The notes: generated by a model from the letters alone, not told the origin. A stretch of 64,000 nt of DNA from Bacillus sp. MUM 116 (GCF_001866655.1 NZ_MLYR01000002.1:19558-83557), one strand, 5' to 3'. Counted from the stretch's first letter, positions 25,312-34,731 are shown. A program made the numbers and translations.

Positions 25312-26255
25312 TATTTATCTTCCTCCAGAACTCGAACCTCAACAGGTGGCAAGGTTTCTTCCAATTCTTCTCTTTTTGACTCTAACCAAGATGGTAGCAT
25401 AAGCTTTTTTCCCAGTTCATCGACAGGTTCATCCACTGCAAAACCTGGTGGGTCGGTTGCTATTTCAAAAAGGATGCCCCCTTGTTCATGAAAATAAAGG
25501 GCTTTGAAATAGTTTCGGTCGAGAATTTCAGTCGGGTAATATTCTTTTTCAAGGAGAAGTGTTCTCCACCTTTTATGTTCTTCTTCATCCTTCGCTCTCC
25601 ATGCTATATGGTGAACCGTTCCTGCTCCCATTAGCCCTCGGACTGAAGGATTTAAGTGTATATCGATGGTATTTCCAATGTTTCCTTCAGATTTAAATCT
25701 TAAAAATTCATTTTCCTGACCAATGCATTCTAGCCCTAAAATATTTTCTAGAACCTCTGTTGTCTTATGTGGCTGTGCAGAAAACAGAACAGCACCCCCA
25801 AATCCTTTAATCGCATTTTCAGCTTCAACTCCACCAAAGTTCCAAGTATTCATTGGTCCTTCATCTCGTTCTGTTAATTCAAGCTGTAGTCCGTCAGGAT
25901 CGTTAAACTTTATATATCTTTGACCAAATCGAATCGAAGATATAAATTCAACTCCAAAATTTCGCAAACGATTTTCCCAAAATGGAACCGAGCCCTTCGG
26001 TATAACATAACTGGTCACACCAACCTGACCTGTTCCAATTCGCCCTTTTAGCTGTTTAGCCCATGGAAAAAATGTAATCACAGTTCCTGGTTGACCCGTT
26101 TCATTTCCAAAATAAAGATGGTACACTTCTGGACGATCAAAATTGATGGTTTTTTTAACAAGTCTTAAACCTAATACTCCAGCATAAAAGTCTATATTTC
26201 GTTGAGCATCATTTACCATTGCTGAGATATGATGAATACCAGATGTTTTTTGCAC
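25311..26255 (-). CDS. mhqE: Ring-cleaving dioxygenase, MhqE/MhqO type
   Basis: A 314-residue enzyme with two VOC (glyoxalase/dioxygenase) modules. It starts KTSGIHHISAMVNDAQRNID, and the second module has GTVHHIAWRAKDEEEHKRW. Metal ligands are the histidines of GIHHI and VHHIAW and a glutamate in GGILFEIATDPPGF. These enzymes open hydroquinone or catechol rings. The start is GTG after GGAGGG. It is about 60 percent like the paralogue at 26922. I name it mhqE from its coupling to mhqD. Confidence 0.87.
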   Translation of the reverse strand: MQKTSGIHHISAMVNDAQRNIDFYAGVLGLRLVKKTINFDRPEVYHLYFGNETGQPGTVITFFPWAKQLKGRIGTGQVGVTSYVIPKGSVPFWENRLRNFGVEFISSIRFGQRYIKFNDPDGLQLELTERDEGPMNTWNFGGVEAENAIKGFGGAVLFSAQPHKTTEVLENILGLECIGQENEFLRFKSEGNIGNTIDIHLNPSVRGLMGAGTVHHIAWRAKDEEEHKRWRTLLLEKEYYPTEILDRNYFKALYFHEQGGILFEIATDPPGFAVDEPVDELGKKLMLPSWLESKREELEETLPPVEVRVLEEDK

Positions 26256-26289
26256 TTTTTACCCTCCAATTCAACCATGGGATGTGGAA

Positions 26290-26898
26290 CTATTTAGGTC
26301 TTTCAATTTCAAAAATCTCACCAATTTTGGCGTAATTATTCCCAGCCAATCGACTTACAGCAGCCATACCCCTTGGATCGATTCTTCCATTTTCGTAAAT
26401 ATCACTTTCAATATGAAATTGAACGATTTTCCCTATAATCAGATCACAACCTGGCGTATCCGAGCCTCCCAGTTCCAAAGAGTGCTCCAACGAACATTCC
26501 ATTCTGATCTTTGCTTCCTTAACTCCAGGAACTGAAATCTTCACACTTTTGACTGGAGTTAAGTCTGCTAATTCAATCTCACTCTCATCAGGAGGAAGGT
26601 TTGCAGCTGTTTTATTTATTTTTTCAACGTTTTGTTCATCCACGATATGAACAACAAATTCTTTTGACTCGAAGATGTTTCTTGCTGTATCCTTTTGTTT
26701 CCCCGATGACCGTTGAATGGATAATGAAATCATCGGGGGATTGGATGATATGATATTAAAGTAACTAAAGGGTGCACCGTTTAGCACACCTTCTTTAGAT
26801 TTAGTTGTAACAAAAGCAATCGGTCTAGGTATAATACTTCCAATAAGGAATTTATAATTATCTCGTTCAGATAATGAAGATGGATCGATTGAAAGCAA
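26290..26898 (-). CDS. Flavin reductase-like FMN-binding protein
   Basis: A 202-residue protein of the flavin reductase/DIM6-NTAB family. It begins LSIDPSSLSERDNYKFLIGS then IIPRPIAFVTT, the conserved FMN-binding segment, with SNPPMISLSI further on. I take the TTG at 26898 as start, since AAGGA lies eight bases away; the ATG three codons upstream overlaps that site. It is placed between two ring-cleaving dioxygenases and may supply reduced flavin for a monooxygenase or quinone reduction. Confidence 0.85.
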   Translation of the reverse strand: MLSIDPSSLSERDNYKFLIGSIIPRPIAFVTTKSKEGVLNGAPFSYFNIISSNPPMISLSIQRSSGKQKDTARNIFESKEFVVHIVDEQNVEKINKTAANLPPDESEIELADLTPVKSVKISVPGVKEAKIRMECSLEHSLELGGSDTPGCDLIIGKIVQFHIESDIYENGRIDPRGMAAVSRLAGNNYAKIGEIFEIERPK

Positions 26899-26921
26899 AG
26901 AAATCATTCCTTTTCGTAAAA

Positions 26922-27860
26922 TCAGTCTAGTTCTCTAACTTCAAATGGTAATAATGCTGCTTCAATTTTTGCCCGTTGAGGCTCATACTGTGATGGCAAC
27001 ATCAATTTTTCTCCCATTGTCTCTTGTGATTCATCATGAGCAAATCCTGGAGGATCAGTTGCAATTTCAAACAGTATTTTTCCGTGTTCTCTGAAGTAAA
27101 TAGCATTAAAGTAGTTTCGATCTTGTACTGGTGTAACGCCATATCCATTTGCTTGAACAAACTTTTTCCAATCTAATTGGTCCTGATCATCTTTAGCGCG
27201 CCATGCAATATGGTGTACTGTACCAACACCCATTTGTCCTGGACCAATTGGAGTTAATTTAAGGTCAATGACATTTCCTATATCAGCTAAGGAATGAAAG
27301 CGGATAAAATCTCCCTCTGTCCCGATTTTTTCTAGGCCCAACACATTTTCTAACAATTCTGCAGTTTTATTAGGTTGATCAGATAAAAGGGTTGCTCCAC
27401 CAAATCCTTTGATAGCAACTTCAGGTGTTACCTCACCAAAAGTCCAAGTATTGTTTTCTCCTTCTTCTCTTTCCACGATTTCAAGGTGAAGCCCATGAGG
27501 ATCATCAAACTCTAAATATTGCTCTCCAAATCGCTCCATTTTTGTAAATGAAACTTTGAATTTTTCAAGTCTCTTTTCCCAAAATTCCATGGCACCTTTC
27601 GGGATTACATAAGAAGTAACCCCGACTTGACCGTCTCCAATGATTCCTTGACGAGCTCCTGTCCATGGAAAGAATGTAATAATGGTCCCTGGCTTTCCGA
27701 CTTCATTACCGAAATAAAGGTGATAAGTACCTGGATCATCAAAATTGACAGTTTGCTTAACCAAACGTAATCCCAAAACTCCTGCATAGAAATCTACATT
27801 CTTTTGTGGATGGCCGACGATTGCTGTGATATGGTGAATACCCATTGTTTTCTTACTCAT
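26922..27860 (-). CDS. mhqO: Ring-cleaving dioxygenase, MhqO/MhqA type
   Basis: A 312-residue two-module VOC dioxygenase, KTMGIHHITAIVGHPQKNVD onward, with GVGTVHHIAWRAKDDQDQLD in the second half and GKILFEIATDPPGFAHDE near the end. Same metal-site pattern as the 25311 enzyme. AAAGGAGTG precedes the ATG. In B. subtilis, mhqNOP carries a dioxygenase (MhqO) next to a DoxX protein (MhqP); here the DoxX gene lies just upstream on the same strand. Confidence 0.88.
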   Translation of the reverse strand: MSKKTMGIHHITAIVGHPQKNVDFYAGVLGLRLVKQTVNFDDPGTYHLYFGNEVGKPGTIITFFPWTGARQGIIGDGQVGVTSYVIPKGAMEFWEKRLEKFKVSFTKMERFGEQYLEFDDPHGLHLEIVEREEGENNTWTFGEVTPEVAIKGFGGATLLSDQPNKTAELLENVLGLEKIGTEGDFIRFHSLADIGNVIDLKLTPIGPGQMGVGTVHHIAWRAKDDQDQLDWKKFVQANGYGVTPVQDRNYFNAIYFREHGKILFEIATDPPGFAHDESQETMGEKLMLPSQYEPQRAKIEAALLPFEVRELD

Positions 27861-27989
27861 TTTTCAGCACTCCTTTTGAAAGTAAAATCCAGTTATTTAA
27901 ATAAACTTGATACCTTATTATGCACTTATTGCAATTTTTAGAGCCCAATAACACTGATAGTAATTTGGGAATCTCTAAATTGAGATATA

Positions 27990-28388
27990 TTAAAATAAAA
28001 ATGAATCTAAAGCATAGTGACCAGGGCCAATTAACGCAATACCAATAGCAACTGCAAGCAAGGTCAGGTTATATTCGTAACCATTTGCTGTTGCCCATAA
28101 TCCGTTTGGAGCATGAACCTTTGTAATCGCCATTGCCATAGTCCCTACAATCAAAATTCCTGCAAGTGGGGTTAAAAATCCTAATGCAAACAATATTCCG
28201 CCAATAAATTCTGCTAATCCTGCGAAAAGAGCCATTGTTACTCCTGGTTTCATCCCAATGGATTCGAACCATCCACCAGTTCCTTTTAATCCGTAGCCAC
28301 CGAACCAACCAAACAATTTTTGAGCACCGTGACCGATAAACAATACTCCAATTACCAAACGAATTATTAATAAACCAATATTTATCAT
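27990..28388 (-). CDS. mhqP: DoxX-family membrane protein (MhqP-like)
   Basis: A 132-residue protein with four membrane helices. The start IGLLIIRLVIGVLFIGHGAQ then KLFGWFGGYGLKGT and the LAEFIGGILFALGFLTPLAG segment are the DoxX signature. Relatives act in quinone and respiratory stress. AGGAGG precedes the ATG, and an 18-bp perfect palindrome sits 26 bases upstream. Thus it is the first gene of the regulated block. Confidence 0.9.
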   Translation of the reverse strand: MINIGLLIIRLVIGVLFIGHGAQKLFGWFGGYGLKGTGGWFESIGMKPGVTMALFAGLAEFIGGILFALGFLTPLAGILIVGTMAMAITKVHAPNGLWATANGYEYNLTLLAVAIGIALIGPGHYALDSFLF

Positions 28389-28413
28389 CTTAAAATCCTC
28401 CTAGATTATATTT

Positions 28414-28431
28414 TATCTCGAATTCGAGATA
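28414..28431. promoter_or_regulatory. MhqR operator, perfect palindrome
   Basis: TATCTCGAATTCGAGATA is an exact 18-bp palindrome between mhqR and the DoxX gene. It equals the MhqR box described for the B. subtilis mhqNOP and mhqED promoters as I recall it (ATCTCGAATTCGAGAT core). The regulator is encoded next door. Confidence 0.88.
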
Positions 28432-28452
28432 TTATTTCAAAAAAATGCAATC

Positions 28453-28875
28453 TTAAACTTTGTTCCTTACTTTTTTCAAAAGCTGCACCAATATCTCGGC
28501 CTCATCAGAACTTAATGAGTCAAACATATGATTAATGATCTCAATATATTTCGGCATGATTTCGTTCATCAATCGATTTCCATCATCAGTTAATGTCACG
28601 TGCATCACTCGGCGGTCATCTGGACAGGCATTACGGCTTAATAAACCTCTTTGTTCTAGCTTATCAATAACATATGTCATCGAACCACTTGAAATCAATA
28701 TGCAATTTCCAATTTGTTGAATTGTTTGTTTCCCTTTTTCATAAAGTACCTCTAAAACAGAAAATTCCGTAATACCTAACTTATTTTTTGCCATTTCATC
28801 CTTTATTCGATCATGAATGGCTTTAGATGTTTGCATTAATATCAGAAAGGGCAGATTATTGCATTTCCTCTCCAT
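28453..28875 (-). CDS. mhqR: MarR-type repressor MhqR
   Basis: A 140-residue winged-helix repressor with LGITEFSVLEVLYEKGKQTI, the HTH ILISSGSMTYVIDKLEQRGL and wing ACPDDRRVMHVTLT. In B. subtilis MhqR controls dioxygenases, a hydrolase, DoxX and an azoreductase in answer to hydroquinones; all those classes occur in this window. I chose the ATG (MERKCNN) after GGGGGTG. It carries Cys near the N-terminus and Cys in NACPDD. Confidence 0.88.
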   Translation of the reverse strand: MERKCNNLPFLILMQTSKAIHDRIKDEMAKNKLGITEFSVLEVLYEKGKQTIQQIGNCILISSGSMTYVIDKLEQRGLLSRNACPDDRRVMHVTLTDDGNRLMNEIMPKYIEIINHMFDSLSSDEAEILVQLLKKVRNKV

Positions 28876-28907
28876 TGATTTCACCCCCTAAAAGCCTTGG
28901 ATTAAAT

Positions 28908-28925
28908 TATCTTGAATCTGAGATA
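28908..28925. promoter_or_regulatory. Second, imperfect MhqR box
   Basis: TATCTTGAATCTGAGATA matches the perfect box downstream in both outer half-sites and has a changed centre. It lies 33 bases upstream of the mhqR start, consistent with autoregulation. Confidence 0.75.
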
Positions 28926-28969
28926 ATAATAATACTTATAAATTTATTTGTCAATAACCTTTTTTTATT

Positions 28970-29100
28970 TTACTAAACTGCCCCGTTTAAGTGAAAACTT
29001 TCACAATCTATACTCTATATTTCAACATAAATATCCAATTTTATTGATACTGCTCCTCAACAAACGGGCCCATTTGTTGACATAAAATCCTTTTGCTTTC
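28970..29100. repeat. Short-form repeat in the mhqR-resolvase gap
   Basis: ACTAAACTGCCCCGTTTAAGTGAAAACTTTCACAATC is a compact fused form. At 29055 a GGGCCCATTTGTTGAC piece of the related GATTGTTGAA unit follows. No gene is seen in 28930-29150. Confidence 0.6.
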
Positions 29101-29152
29101 TATAAGCAAAGATTTTTTTTACGAGTTCCTTCTATTATATACTGATACTTTT

Positions 29153-29755
<603 letters not shown>

Positions 29756-29801
29756 TTTAAACTCCCCTAATTTTAATTCTTTTTTTCATATTCTACTATA
29801 A

Positions 29802-29928
29802 CCCGTTCGTAAAAGTGCTTAAAAAACAGAGAACGTTCATAAATTATTTTTTAAGTTTTACGAACGTGAAAAATAGCCATTTTTGAACAAAAAATACCCG
29901 TTCGCAAAAGTGTACTTTTTCGAACGGG
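29802..29928. promoter_or_regulatory. res recombination region, three subsites
   Basis: CCCGTTCG-CAAAAGTGTACTTTTT-CGAACGGG (29897-29928) is a palindromic site I with a central dinucleotide region. CGTTCATAA...TTTTACGAACG (29834-29866) and CCCGTTCGTAAAAGTGC...GAGAACG (29802-29835) are two further dimer sites closer to the resolvase. The shared CGTTCG-AAAAGTG half-site and order fit a Tn3-type res. Confidence 0.78.
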
Positions 29929-29944
29929 CATTTTACAAGAAATT

Positions 29945-30215
29945 ATTAAAAACCAGTTTGCCGGGACCATGTATAACATTTGTAAAATCCTGATTTGTAT
30001 AATCAATCACTACATCTGCTCCAAGCTCCTTCATGAAGTTCATATTAGATGTGCTGCCGGTCGAAGCAACATATGTACTGCATGTGTTGCTAATTGGATC
30101 GCCATACTGCCTACCCCACCTGCATCACCGTGAATGAGTACTTTTTTGATCCTTTGTCAGTTTCCATCAATGAATAGTGCAGTCCAAGCTGTCATGCTTG
30201 TAGAAATAATAGATC
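29945..30215 (-). pseudogene. Fragment of a zinc-less alcohol dehydrogenase/quinone reductase
   Basis: The minus strand reads MTAWTALF, IKKVLIHGDAGGVGSMAIQL then, after a frame shift, MNFMKELGADVVIDYTNQDF. This is the cofactor-binding half of a medium-chain dehydrogenase (AGGVG.MA.Q.A...G...). Both the N- and C-terminal ends are missing. It borders the res region, so the transposon may have inserted into it. Confidence 0.78.
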
Positions 30216-30254
30216 CAAGTCTTTATGAAAAAGTTGACCACGCAATAAATAGCG

Positions 30255-31292
30255 TTATTTTATATGATAACCACTTTCATATTGTTTCGGTACATTTAAC
30301 TGCTTGCTCCGTAATTCAATCGCTGCATGTGTAGACCAATATGGATCCAGTAGCATTCCGCGGGCAATTGCAACCAAGTCTGCATCTTCATTCCCAATCA
30401 CTGCCTCCGCTACAGCAGGTTTCTCGAGCATTCCTACTGCAATTACCGGAATGCTAACCTCCTCACGAATCTTACGGGCAAATGGAACCTGGTAACCTGG
30501 GTAGTTTCCTGGCTTTCTTTCACCTGGAATTCCTTCACCACCGCTGCTAACATGGAGAATATCAGCACCTGCTTCTTTATAGGCTTTACTTAGCATAACG
30601 GCATGATCTAAATCATATCCTCCATCAGCGTATTCTACTGCTGTGATACGGACAGATAAGGGCATGTCAGATGGCATTTCTTTTTTTACAGCTTGGATAA
30701 CCTCCCTCCCAAAAAGGGAAAGATCCTGCCCGTATTGATCATCACGTTTATTCGTAAGCGGTGATTGGAACTGATGGATCAAATACCCGTGAGCAGCATG
30801 AATTTCAATCATGTCCACTCCCGCTTTCACTGCCCTACTTGCCGTATCAGCAAACAGCTGAACCATTTCCTTTACTTCCTCAGTTGATAAAGCACGTGGA
30901 GTTTTATAGCCTTCATCCGGGAATTTTATCGCAGAGGGGGCAACAGGATTGGCAGCATCCTCTGCTTTTCGTCCGGCATGGGCAATCTGTATGCCTATTT
31001 TTGTCCCATAGGCATGGACCTGGTCAATAATTCTTGAGAAGGCTGGAATTTGGTCATCTTCCCATAAACCAAGGTCATAATCCGTAATTCTTCCATCAGG
31101 ATTTATATCAGTCATTTCCATTATGATTAGACCAGTCCCTCCGATAGCTCGGCTGACGTAATGAACATAATGCCACTCGTTAGGCTTCCCGTCCTTTTCA
31201 GTTACTGAGTATTGGCACATTGGAGCCATAACAGCCCGGTTCTTCAATTTTAAAGATTTCAGTTCAAAAGGTGAAAATAACTTATTGCTCAT
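30255..31292 (-). CDS. namA: Old yellow enzyme, NADPH dehydrogenase (YqjM/NamA)
   Basis: A 345-residue FMN enzyme that reduces activated C=C bonds of enones and nitro compounds. It shows APMCQYSV with the YqjM-type cysteine, the IQIAHAGRKA segment, HAAHGYLIHQFQSPLTNKRDD with the substrate His pair and FMN site, and a YxxGYHIK end. Length agrees with YqjM (338). Its ATG overlaps the stop of a lost permease gene (AAATGA), so it was once the second gene of an operon. It fits the electrophile-detoxifying theme. Confidence 0.93.
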   Translation of the reverse strand: MSNKLFSPFELKSLKLKNRAVMAPMCQYSVTEKDGKPNEWHYVHYVSRAIGGTGLIIMEMTDINPDGRITDYDLGLWEDDQIPAFSRIIDQVHAYGTKIGIQIAHAGRKAEDAANPVAPSAIKFPDEGYKTPRALSTEEVKEMVQLFADTASRAVKAGVDMIEIHAAHGYLIHQFQSPLTNKRDDQYGQDLSLFGREVIQAVKKEMPSDMPLSVRITAVEYADGGYDLDHAVMLSKAYKEAGADILHVSSGGEGIPGERKPGNYPGYQVPFARKIREEVSIPVIAVGMLEKPAVAEAVIGNEDADLVAIARGMLLDPYWSTHAAIELRSKQLNVPKQYESGYHIK

Positions 31293-31395
31293 TTCTTATC
31301 ATCTCCAAATAATTTTTCGTGTTCTGGGTCAGCTTTTGCCTGTCCATTTTGTTTTGCTAGTGGTACTACATAAGAAATTATTCCTATGATTAGAA
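31291..31395 (-). pseudogene. C-terminal remnant of a membrane transporter
   Basis: Upstream of namA and overlapping its start, the minus strand reads GIISYVVPLAKQNGQAKADP then EHEKLFGDDKK and stop. This is a last membrane helix plus a cytoplasmic tail. Nothing recognisable precedes it. Confidence 0.45.
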
Positions 31396-31590
31396 AATGG
31401 TTATTTTAATTAATCTTTTTTTCAAAAAGAAAATTCTAGATATAACGTAAAATCACCGATTATCATATATTTTCAATCAAACTTTGTTTTAAACCTACAC
31501 ATTGTATTTCTTAACGGGTGAACGACTCTGATGATCAAAATGCTAAAATAAAAACGCCAAAAAAGATAGCTAGGGATCAGTTGCCTTTTA

Positions 31591-31827
31591 TTAGACTAAT
31601 AACTTCCAAAAGGTTATTTCTGTTCCTAGATCAGCTACTACTGACTGAAGGATTGCGTCAGGATACTTTGCTTGAATTTCTTTTATAGTTTGATTCACTT
31701 TTTCTTCACGACGTCCATTAATAAGTACAGTGGCACCTTCCGCCACTAATGACATGGCGATTGCTTTTCCAATTCCTGCTGTCGACCCAGTAACCAGTGC
31801 CGTTTTTCCTTTTAAATATAGATGCAT
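31591..31827 (-). pseudogene. N-terminal fragment of a short-chain dehydrogenase
   Basis: A 78-residue frame, MHLYLKGKTALVTGSTAGIG with the cofactor glycines and later NGRREEKVNQTIKEI and VVADLGTE, breaks off at the DLGT position, the point where the Rossmann fold continues in intact SDRs. The last eight residues are unrelated. GGAGGGACC precedes the ATG. With the fragments at 6562, 10677 and 44358 it makes four SDR remnants. Confidence 0.8.
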
Positions 31828-31975
31828 GTAGGTCCCTCCCAGATTCGTGTTTTTATACCATTAACCTATGTAGGAATGAATAATTACGTTTATATTGTTA
31901 ATCGTATGGATCACCCCTCTTACTTTAAACAGAAAATAAGAGGAGCTACCCATTTCTCAAAAGTATATAGATTTA

Positions 31976-32821
31976 TTAAAAGTCAAAATCGTCCGGATCT
32001 GGACCGACTCGATAATTCTGATTCAAGTCATCAATGATTTGCATTTCTTCTTTCGTCAATTCAAAATCAAACACATTCGCATTTTCAACAATTCGATGCT
32101 CTTTTGTTGATTTCGGAATTATAACAACCCCATGTTGTAAATCCCAACGCAAAATAATTTGGGCGACAGATTTATTATGCTTGTCCGCAATTTCCTGTAA
32201 AACTTCATTGTCTAGCAACTGACCTTGCATTAATGGTGACCATGCTTCGAGCTGAATACCGTTGTTTTGACAAAATGCTTGCAGCTCTTTTTGAGTTAAT
32301 CGGGGATGGCGCTCTACTTGATTGACCATTGGTTTAATTTCAGCATCCTTCATTAATTCTTCCAAATGATGAATTTGAAAATTACTTACACCAATTGCTT
32401 TTACTCGGCCTTCTTTATAAAGAGTTTCTAATGCTCTCCAAGCATCTTTATATTTCCCTTCAACCGGCCAATGAATCAAATATAAATCTAAATACTCTAA
32501 GCCAAGTTTCTTTAAACTAGTTTCATATGCAGCAATTGTTGATTCATACCCTAGATCTGCATTCCAGACCTTTGAAGTAACAAAGAGCTGTTCTCTTGAA
32601 ATACCTGCTTCTTTTAAGCCATCTTGGATTCCTTTACCAACACCTTCTTCATTCTCATAAATTGCAGCGGTATCTACGCTACGGTATCCATGTTTAATAG
32701 CTGTTTTTACTGCGTTTACTAATTCAGGACCTTCTTCGACTTTAAAAACTCCAATTCCAAGCCAAGGCATTTTTACCCCATTATTCAAAGTTGTTGTATC
32801 TTGTATATTTTTAACCATCAT
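31976..32821 (-). CDS. ytbE: Aldo/keto reductase, YtbE type
   Basis: A 281-residue NADPH-dependent reductase. It shows GYRSVDTAAIYENEEGVGKG with the catalytic Asp and Tyr, TSKVWNADLGYE with Lys, LIHWPVEGK with His, and IPKSTKEHRI for the cofactor phosphate. GGAGG precedes the ATG-ATG. In B. subtilis ytbE lies behind ytbD and is controlled by YtcD, exactly the order here. Likely substrates are reactive aldehydes and glyoxals. Confidence 0.92.
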   Translation of the reverse strand: MMVKNIQDTTTLNNGVKMPWLGIGVFKVEEGPELVNAVKTAIKHGYRSVDTAAIYENEEGVGKGIQDGLKEAGISREQLFVTSKVWNADLGYESTIAAYETSLKKLGLEYLDLYLIHWPVEGKYKDAWRALETLYKEGRVKAIGVSNFQIHHLEELMKDAEIKPMVNQVERHPRLTQKELQAFCQNNGIQLEAWSPLMQGQLLDNEVLQEIADKHNKSVAQIILRWDLQHGVVIIPKSTKEHRIVENANVFDFELTKEEMQIIDDLNQNYRVGPDPDDFDF

Positions 32822-32843
32822 TTTTAATACCTCCAAATTTTTA

Positions 32844-34037
32844 TTAAGCTTTATTTACTTGATCTTTTCGTTCCAAAGCTCTGCTAAATCCAGTTAAGAC
32901 TGCAGCCACTAAAACCATAAGTGCTCCAATCCAAGACGTATGGATAAGTCCTATCGAGTCTGTAATAAGACCGCCTAAATAGGATCCAACAGCAATCCCG
33001 GCATTAAATGCAGCAATATTTATTGCTGATGCCACATCAACCGCACTAGGAACGAAGCGCTCTGCCAGCATCACAACATATACTTGTAAGCCTGGCACAT
33101 TCATAAATGCTAACAGTCCCATTAAAAGAATCGTTATTAATCCAGCAATTTTAAATGGAGCTGTAAACATCAAAATAAATAAGACGACTGCTTGTACAAT
33201 AAACATATAGAACAATGAACGAATTGGATTTTGATTCGATAATTTACCTCCAATCATATTCCCAATCGCAATCGCAATTCCATAAGCTAATAAAATGACA
33301 GCTACAGTTCCTTCTTTAAACCCGGTGATATCTTGAAGCAATGGGGATAAGAAGGTAAACACAACAAATGTTCCGCCATATCCTAACGCTGTAATAATGA
33401 ATAAAAGCAATAATCGACCATTTGTCACAAGCTTAAGCTGATCACGAAAAGAAGTTTTTACTCCTTTTCGTAAATTAGATGGGACAAGAATGCTATTTGC
33501 AATTAAGGCAATGACGCCAATGATAACAATGGTAACAAAGGCAGTTCTCCAACCTAGTTGCTGTCCAATAAAGGTTCCAAATGGAACACCGGTTACCGTA
33601 GCTACTGTAAGTCCTGTAAACATAATTGAAATCGCACTAGCTCTGCGATTTTCCGGAACTAAATCGGCAGCTATTGTCGATCCTATTGACATGAAGACCC
33701 CATGTGAAAATGCTGAGATCACACGCGCTACTAGCAATAAACCAATTGTCGTAGAAATAGCAGCAATAGTATTGCCAATAATAAAGACAATCATAATCCA
33801 AAGTAGTAATGTCTTACGTGACATTCTCGATGTCAAAGATGTCAAAATAGGAGCTCCAAACGTTACCCCTAAAGCATATAAAGATACAGTCAATCCTGCA
33901 GTGGTAACTGGAATACTTAAATCATTTGCAATAAGAGGCAGCAACCCGACACTGATGAATTCAGTCGTTCCGATTGCAAAAGCACTTACTGCTAAAGCAA
34001 GCAGTGCGAACGTGCTTTGCTTTTTACTTAAAGCCAT
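32844..34037 (-). CDS. ytbD: MFS transporter, YtbD type
   Basis: A 397-residue twelve-helix exporter of the DHA1/AraJ group. It begins STFALLALAVSAFAIGTTEF, has the motif-C-like GVTFGAPILTSLTSRMSRKT and the antiporter helix SAFSHGVFMSIGSTIAADLV. AAAGGAGAGG precedes the ATG. It is co-transcribed with ytbE (22-base gap) and divergent from ytcD, sharing a long inverted operator. Substrate not known. Confidence 0.9.
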   Translation of the reverse strand: MALSKKQSTFALLALAVSAFAIGTTEFISVGLLPLIANDLSIPVTTAGLTVSLYALGVTFGAPILTSLTSRMSRKTLLLWIMIVFIIGNTIAAISTTIGLLLVARVISAFSHGVFMSIGSTIAADLVPENRRASAISIMFTGLTVATVTGVPFGTFIGQQLGWRTAFVTIVIIGVIALIANSILVPSNLRKGVKTSFRDQLKLVTNGRLLLLFIITALGYGGTFVVFTFLSPLLQDITGFKEGTVAVILLAYGIAIAIGNMIGGKLSNQNPIRSLFYMFIVQAVVLFILMFTAPFKIAGLITILLMGLLAFMNVPGLQVYVVMLAERFVPSAVDVASAINIAAFNAGIAVGSYLGGLITDSIGLIHTSWIGALMVLVAAVLTGFSRALERKDQVNKA

Positions 34038-34183
34038 ATTATCCTCTCCTTTTTTCTGTTATATAAATGGAAACTTTCATTTCAGCGAATAATAAATTTT
34101 GAAAGAAAGTATAGTATGAATCGGCCGGCAAATGTTATTATGAAATATATTGATTATAAAGAAAAGTACGCACTTTAAAGTTA

Positions 34184-34226
34184 TATAGGCACCTAAAAGT
34201 AATATAAGTACTTTTTGGTGCCTATA
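34184..34226. promoter_or_regulatory. YtcD operator, long inverted repeat
   Basis: TATAGGCACCTAAAAGTA and TACTTTTTGGTGCCTATA are inverted arms of 18 bp (17 matching) around ATATAAG. The site lies just before the ytcD ribosome site, in the divergent ytbDE/ytcD promoter. This is the expected place and form for an HxlR-type operator. Confidence 0.82.
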
Positions 34227-34244
34227 TGAAGGAGGAGGACAAAG

Positions 34245-34628
34245 ATGCAAAAAAAGAAATACAATATTTCTGTTGAAGCGACATTAGAAGTCATCGGTGG
34301 AAAGTGGAAATGTGTGATTCTCTGCCATCTAACTCACGGAAAAAAACGAACAAGCGAATTAAAGCGCCTTATGCCAAATATCACACAAAAAATGTTAACT
34401 CAACAATTACGTGAATTAGAACAGGATGGAATTATTAACCGAATTATTTATAATGAAATTCCCCCAAAAGTGGAATATGAGCTTAGCGAATATGGCTGGA
34501 GTTTGAAAATTATTTTGGATTCTTTATGTGCTTGGGGAGAAAATCATATTACAAAAGTATATGGTGATAAATCATCTGTCTTAGAGGACAACATCTTAAA
34601 CAAAAAGATTGATTTTGTGCCATCATAA
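34245..34628 (+). CDS. ytcD: HxlR-family regulator, YtcD type
   Basis: A 127-residue winged-helix protein. VIGGKWKCVILCHLTHGKKR, then TSELKRLMPNITQKMLTQQL and EIPPKVEYELSEYG form the HxlR signature. It has two cysteines in the N-terminal helix (KCVILC) that could sense redox. GGAGGAGGAC precedes the ATG. Its neighbours ytbD and ytbE are its likely targets, as in B. subtilis. Confidence 0.9.
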   Translation: MQKKKYNISVEATLEVIGGKWKCVILCHLTHGKKRTSELKRLMPNITQKMLTQQLRELEQDGIINRIIYNEIPPKVEYELSEYGWSLKIILDSLCAWGENHITKVYGDKSSVLEDNILNKKIDFVPS

Positions 34629-34689
34629 CGTAAAATAGTCCAGCAACAATCGCAAAACCATCGGGCATGATTGTGTAATAAGACAAATC

Positions 34690-34731
34690 AAAAAATCCGA
34701 TTCCTCAAATATTTAGGGGATCGGATTTTTT
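34690..34731. terminator. Terminator of ytcD
   Basis: AAAAAATCCGAT-CC pairs with GG-ATCGGATTTTTT, 60 bases after the ytcD stop. Confidence 0.85.

Noticed and set aside
33490..34092. 200-residue plus-strand frame inside ytbD
   Set aside because: It is a mirror of the MFS gene; low-GC hydrophobic genes often leave the antisense frame open.
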